From Bacteroidales bacterium H10 (lineage in GTDB: Bacteria > Bacteroidota > Bacteroidia > Bacteroidales > Muribaculaceae), in NCBI GenBank assembly GCA_001701295.1, contig DAAV01000032.1, positions 1 to 7,231 of the forward strand: DNA of 7,231 bases, in the 5' to 3' direction. The translations under genes and the position numbers were made by a program. Shown one piece after another: positions 6,176 to 7,231 of the stretch; the stretch's first letter is position 1; the number at the start of each line of letters is the position of its first letter. A model generated the notes under the pieces. It was not told the origin of the DNA. It was given only the letters and a program-made list of their open reading frames with translations, and did no database searches.

Positions 6176-7231
6176 ATGAAAAAATTATTTCTGACTTTTA
6201 CAATAACCATCTTATTACAACTCGCTATATCGGCCAAAGCACAAACTGACTACCAGCGTGATACCTCCTCTAAACTCCGGATCAGTCTCGCCAATGCCAA
6301 GACGCCACGGGACTCCATAAAGATTTTATATGATATATTCGATGTGGTGCCGAGAAATCAGGAAGTTGCCATAGGACGCCAGATATATGATATTGCGAAA
6401 CGCATAGGAGACAACTCCACCCGTCTTGACATATGCCGCCAGCTTACAGCCTGCTTCAGAGATGACAGAAGCCTTGCCGAAATAGAAAAAGAGGTTTCCC
6501 TGATTCCGGAATCGCAGGAGCAGAAAGAGACACATCTGTTTCTGAGAATGAAACGGCTGAGTTATTCTTCCAGCAACAAGTCCGAGACCGACAGGCAAAA
6601 GGAAATAATACGCATACTTGCAGAAGAAGATAAAGGGAAAACCAAAAGCCCGACACAGAGACTTCTTGACCTTTTCACACTTGTGGAATTTCTCCGCAAT
6701 GACGCTTCGGGCGATATGCTAAAGGAATACCTCGACCGCCTTATAATGTTGGCGACATCCTCTCATTTCAAGCTTTATGCAATTCCTAATATTGTATATG
6801 CGGAAGCCGCGAATGTATATGCCGATGCGGGAGAGGCCGAGAAATCCGTTGAAGCTGACCGTAAACTTCTACAAATCATAGACGGGCTCGAGAATAAATA
6901 TCACTCCAATGGCAGAATCTACAGAAATTTCGATATCAGCCGTTATGTATGCTACAGGAGAATGATCCGTAATTATGAGGCCCTCAGACCCGGAGAGCTT
7001 AAGACACTATACGACAAATGCATGAATCTACGTGCGAAAAGTCATGACGTACGTAATGACATGGATACACATCCACGGTTCTATGCATATTATTATACGG
7101 CCTCGGGCGATTATAACGCCGCCTTACCGTATCTTAAACAATTGCTTGAGAAAGACCTTTCTTTGCCATTACGGAAACTCGTACTTGAACACACTGTCAG
7201 CGTGGCAGAAAAAATCGGCGATGACGAGACG
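6176..7231 (+). CDS. Exported TPR-like alpha-helical protein, N-terminal 352 residues (3' end beyond window)
   Basis: Open from the ATG at 6176 to the window edge without a stop. An in-frame TGA at 6158-6160, 15 nt before the ATG, fixes the start. A signal peptide is clear: MKK, a hydrophobic core (4-19), and AKA at 20-22 as the likely cleavage site before Q23. The rest is helical. TPR-like units are best seen at about 207-234 (VYAEAANVYADAGEAEKSVE and onward) and 301-327 (FYAYYYTASGDYNAALPYLK and onward), with a further helix beginning near 331; weaker helical pairs fill 45-195. No catalytic motif is visible. In Bacteroidales such signal-peptide plus TPR segments often form the periplasmic part of membrane-spanning sensors ending in a histidine kinase or LuxR-type HTH domain, but the diagnostic C-terminus is outside the window, so this is inference. 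A plain TPR lipoprotein-like or secreted scaffold is possible; no lipobox is seen. It has its own promoter and is divergent from the subtilase. Confidence 0.85.
   Translation, partial: MKKLFLTFTITILLQLAISAKAQTDYQRDTSSKLRISLANAKTPRDSIKILYDIFDVVPRNQEVAIGRQIYDIAKRIGDNSTRLDICRQLTACFRDDRSLAEIEKEVSLIPESQEQKETHLFLRMKRLSYSSSNKSETDRQKEIIRILAEEDKGKTKSPTQRLLDLFTLVEFLRNDASGDMLKEYLDRLIMLATSSHFKLYAIPNIVYAEAANVYADAGEAEKSVEADRKLLQIIDGLENKYHSNGRIYRNFDISRYVCYRRMIRNYEALRPGELKTLYDKCMNLRAKSHDVRNDMDTHPRFYAYYYTASGDYNAALPYLKQLLEKDLSLPLRKLVLEHTVSVAEKIGDDET

Noticed and set aside
6112..6249. A 45-codon reading frame after the promoter that overlaps the start of the TPR-like gene, considered as a leader peptide.
   Set aside because: It overlaps the signal-peptide coding region of a well-supported gene in another frame, has no recognisable features and no start signal better than the gene at 6176. 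A leader-peptide role cannot be excluded but is unsupported.
1..7231. CRISPR arrays, tRNA or rRNA genes, insertion sequences, transposases, integrases.
   Set aside because: No regularly spaced repeats, cloverleaf-like segments, transposase-like proteins or terminal inverted repeats were seen on either strand.

Overview
The window looks like a chromosomal segment from a gut-type Bacteroidales bacterium, plausibly Muribaculaceae. The evidence is three Bacteroides-type promoters (-33 TTTG or TTG, -7 TAnnTTTG, spacers of 19-20 bp), a SusA-like GH13 enzyme, a GSCFA-family protein, a subtilase with a C-terminal tail resembling a type IX secretion sorting domain, and starts without Shine-Dalgarno sequences. 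The family-level placement is inference.

Layout: (1) Positions 1-842, minus: N-terminal half of a ClC chloride channel/transporter, running off the left edge. (2) Positions 856-2721, minus: a complete exported GH13 alpha-glucan hydrolase 13 nt upstream of the ClC gene, so the two form one operon. (3) Positions 2722-2893: a divergent control region with back-to-back promoters. The GH13 promoter is bracketed by a perfect 11-bp inverted repeat, and the GH13 leader holds a terminator-like hairpin with a competing stem. (4) Positions 2894-3856, plus: GSCFA protein with a GTG start. (5) Positions 3857-3885: a 29-nt convergent gap; a 12-bp stem with one mismatch covers both stop codons. (6) Positions 3886-5964, minus: exported S8 subtilase with an inserted beta-rich domain and a sorting-tail-like C-terminus. 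(7) Positions 5965-6175: divergent intergenic region with one strong plus-strand promoter. (8) Positions 6176-7231, plus: N-terminal part of an exported TPR-like protein, open at the right edge.

How the genes work together: the GH13 enzyme would cut alpha-glucans in the periplasm or beyond, and the ClC protein sits in the inner membrane on the same transcript. No SusC/SusD pair is visible. The subtilase and the TPR-like protein are divergent neighbours, which permits but does not show a regulatory link. The most notable non-coding feature is the promoter enclosed by inverted repeats at 2781-2839. It is either a candidate phase-variable (invertible) promoter or a paired operator. All genes present are members of known families; no clearly new multi-gene system is evident.
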